A stretch of 6,656 bases of DNA from assembly GCA_964510785.1 (NCBI GenBank), contig CAZECM010000131.1, positions 1 to 6,656 on the forward strand, written 5' to 3'. The notes under the pieces were generated by a model that saw only the letters and a list, made by a program, of their open reading frames with translations, was not told the origin of the DNA and did not search any database. Both the position numbers and the translations under genes were made by a program. Positions 5,322 to 6,656 of this stretch are shown in pieces (within the stretch, counting starts at the first letter, position 1; each line of letters begins with the position of its first letter). The stretch is from JAAYZM01 sp964510785. Lineage in GTDB: Bacteria > Actinomycetota > Actinomycetes > Actinomycetales > Cellulomonadaceae.

Positions 5322-5326
5322 CCTTC

Positions 5327-6656
5327 GTGACAGACACCATCGACACCGCCGTGACCGGAGACTCCGGGAGCAACGGCGGGTCCACCCGGAGCCAGGCCGT
5401 CTCTGCGATGCGCCTGCCCGAGCTGCAGGCCCTCGCGGCCTCGCTCGGTGTGACGGGCACGTCCAAGATGCGCAAGAGCGATCTCGTGGACGCCATCAAG
5501 AGCAACCGCGCCCAGGGCGGCGCTGCGTCGTCGCGGCGCGCGGGGACCGGCAAGTCCCGGACGAACGAGCCGAGCGCCGAGGCCGCGGCTCCCGCCGCCG
5601 CGCCCGTGACGGCCCCCGAGGTCGAGAGCGCGCGGCGTGGCCGTCGCGGCGAGTCCGACGACGAGCGCGCCGCCCGTGCCGCCGAGGCCGTCGGTTCCGT
5701 GACGGGCGAGCGCGTCTCGCGCCGCTCCGGCCGCGCGGCCGGAGCACCCGAGGGGCAGGAGTCCGGTGGCGATGACCGCCAGCGCGGCGACCGCGGCTCC
5801 GAACAGCGTGGCGAAGGCCGCCAGCGTGGCCAGCAGCAGGCCGGCCAGGGTGGCCAGCAGGGTGCCGGCCAGCAGGGCAGCGGCCCGCAGGGCGGTGGCC
5901 AGCAGGGTCGCGACGACGACGACGAGCGCGGTGGCCGGCGCCGTAACCGCAGCCGCGACCGCTACCGCGACCGCAAGCGCGGCCGGACCACGACCGGTGG
6001 CCGCGTGGGCGAGCCGGGCGGCTACGACGAGGTCGAGATCAGCGAGGACGACGTGCTGCTGCCCGTCGGCGGCATCCTCGACATCAAGGACAACTATGCG
6101 TTCGTGCGCACGAGCGGCTACCTGCCGGGGGACAACGACGTCTACGTCGCGATGAACCAGGTCAAGAAGGCCGGACTGCGCAAGGGCGACGCGATCACGG
6201 GTGCGGTGCGCCAGCCGCGCGAGGGGGAGAACCCCGGCCAGGGACGCCACGCGAAGTTCAACGCGCTCGTGCGCCTCGACGCGGTCAACGGCATGACGCC
6301 CGAGGAGGCGCGCCTGCGGCCCGACTTCGGCAAGCTCACGCCGCTGTACCCGCAGGAGCGGCTGCGTCTCGAGACCGAGCCGAACATCATGACGACCCGG
6401 GTCATCGACCTCGTCGCGCCGATCGGCAAGGGCCAGCGGGGCCTGATCGTCTCACCGCCCAAGGCCGGCAAGACGCTCGTGCTGCAGGCGATCGCCAACG
6501 CGATCACCACGAACAACCCCGAGGTCCACCTCATGGTCGTGCTCGTCGACGAGCGCCCCGAGGAGGTCACGGACATGCAGCGCACGGTCAAGGGTGAGGT
6601 CATCGCCTCGACCTTCGACCGTCCGGCCGACGACCACACGACGGTCGCCGAGCTCG
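5327..6656 (+). CDS. rho: Transcription termination factor Rho, N-terminal 443 codons (3' end outside window)
   Basis: Rho is a hexameric, ATP-driven RNA translocase that ends transcription of untranslated RNA. The GTG start at 5327 follows a strong ribosome binding site and gives MTDTIDTAVT, usual for this group. Residues about 24-58 (VSAMRLPELQALAASLGV... SDLVDAIKS) form the Rho N-terminal helical domain. Residues about 60-225 are a low-complexity insertion. It begins Ala/Arg/Glu-rich, becomes a Gln/Gly-rich tract near 166-193, and ends with RDDDDERGGRRRNRSRDRYR. The RNA-binding cold-shock domain begins near residue 248 (GGILDIKDNYAFVRTSGYL). The Walker A loop is SPPKAGKT at 376-383, with Ser where Ala is commonest, and the Walker B strand is LMVVLVDERPEE at 402-413. 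The arginine-rich insertion is known in actinobacterial Rho, for example Micrococcus luteus, and is thought to help on GC-rich RNA. The end of the ATPase domain lies beyond the window. Confidence 0.96.
   Translation, partial: MTDTIDTAVTGDSGSNGGSTRSQAVSAMRLPELQALAASLGVTGTSKMRKSDLVDAIKSNRAQGGAASSRRAGTGKSRTNEPSAEAAAPAAAPVTAPEVESARRGRRGESDDERAARAAEAVGSVTGERVSRRSGRAAGAPEGQESGGDDRQRGDRGSEQRGEGRQRGQQQAGQGGQQGAGQQGSGPQGGGQQGRDDDDERGGRRRNRSRDRYRDRKRGRTTTGGRVGEPGGYDEVEISEDDVLLPVGGILDIKDNYAFVRTSGYLPGDNDVYVAMNQVKKAGLRKGDAITGAVRQPREGENPGQGRHAKFNALVRLDAVNGMTPEEARLRPDFGKLTPLYPQERLRLETEPNIMTTRVIDLVAPIGKGQRGLIVSPPKAGKTLVLQAIANAITTNNPEVHLMVVLVDERPEEVTDMQRTVKGEVIASTFDRPADDHTTVAEL

Larger units (their letters stand above)
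5100..5326 (+). promoter_or_regulatory. Long rho 5' leader, candidate attenuation or autoregulation region
   Basis: The leader contains a 5-bp tetraloop hairpin (CCCGC/GCGGG, 5136-5149) and a hairpin CCGGC/GCCGG (5255-5271). It also contains a strongly C-over-G stretch (5229-5266: 18 C against 6 G in 38 bases by count) that resembles a Rho utilisation site. Two mutually exclusive hairpins lie just before the ribosome binding site. In E. coli rho is known to be autoregulated by Rho-dependent attenuation in its leader, which encodes the peptide RhoL. That the same happens here is inference. Confidence 0.4.

Noticed and set aside
5183..6250. 355-codon minus-strand frame opposite rho
   Set aside because: Low-complexity Ala/Leu/Arg translation produced by the repetitive GC-rich Rho insertion; the + strand is unmistakably Rho.
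1..6656. CRISPR array, tRNA or rRNA genes, insertion sequence or integrase
   Set aside because: I saw no regularly spaced repeats, no cloverleaf-like sequence, and no transposase or recombinase motif; the duplication has no terminal inverted repeats that I can see.

Overview
This window is high-GC actinobacterial chromosome. The two ends carry conserved housekeeping genes with very GC-rich codon use: one 60-base line inside thrB is about 80% G+C by hand count. The gene order thrC, thrB, then rho, and a Rho with a large Arg/Asp/Gln/Gly-rich N-terminal insertion, are typical of Actinomycetota. A relative of Cellulomonas or Isoptericola (Micrococcales) is my best guess, but the sequence alone does not fix the genus.

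Layout. Bases 1-1458 hold the 3' part of thrC (threonine synthase) and a complete thrB (homoserine kinase), overlapping by one base and serving the last two steps of threonine synthesis. Bases 1458-2423 hold two copies of a small lipoprotein gene. The copies lie exactly 600 bp apart and belong to a degenerate tandem duplication that also copied the end of thrB. An in-frame-deleted thrB remnant and a short piece that looks like thrC lie between them. Bases 2570-4930 hold one large exported protein, markedly lower in G+C (about 42-57% in sampled lines). It has a signal peptide, an acidic pro-region, an HExxH metallopeptidase-like domain and a C-terminal NHL-type beta-propeller. The propeller is interrupted by exactly 100 Ns, a scaffold gap whose real length is unknown.

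Bases 4931-5326 contain no convincing long gene. They hold the probable rho promoter (an extended -10) and a leader of about 225 nt with small ORFs, a C-rich stretch and overlapping alternative hairpins. Bases 5327-6656 hold the first 443 codons of rho, which runs off the window.

Reading it as a whole: thrC-thrB-rho is the conserved backbone. The roughly 3.5 kb between thrB and rho is an accessory, lower-GC insert of surface or secreted proteins that has been rearranged repeatedly. The points most worth a second look are the duplication with its gene debris, the metallopeptidase-propeller fusion with its hidden middle, and the possibly autoregulatory rho leader. I do not see a clear new multi-gene system.
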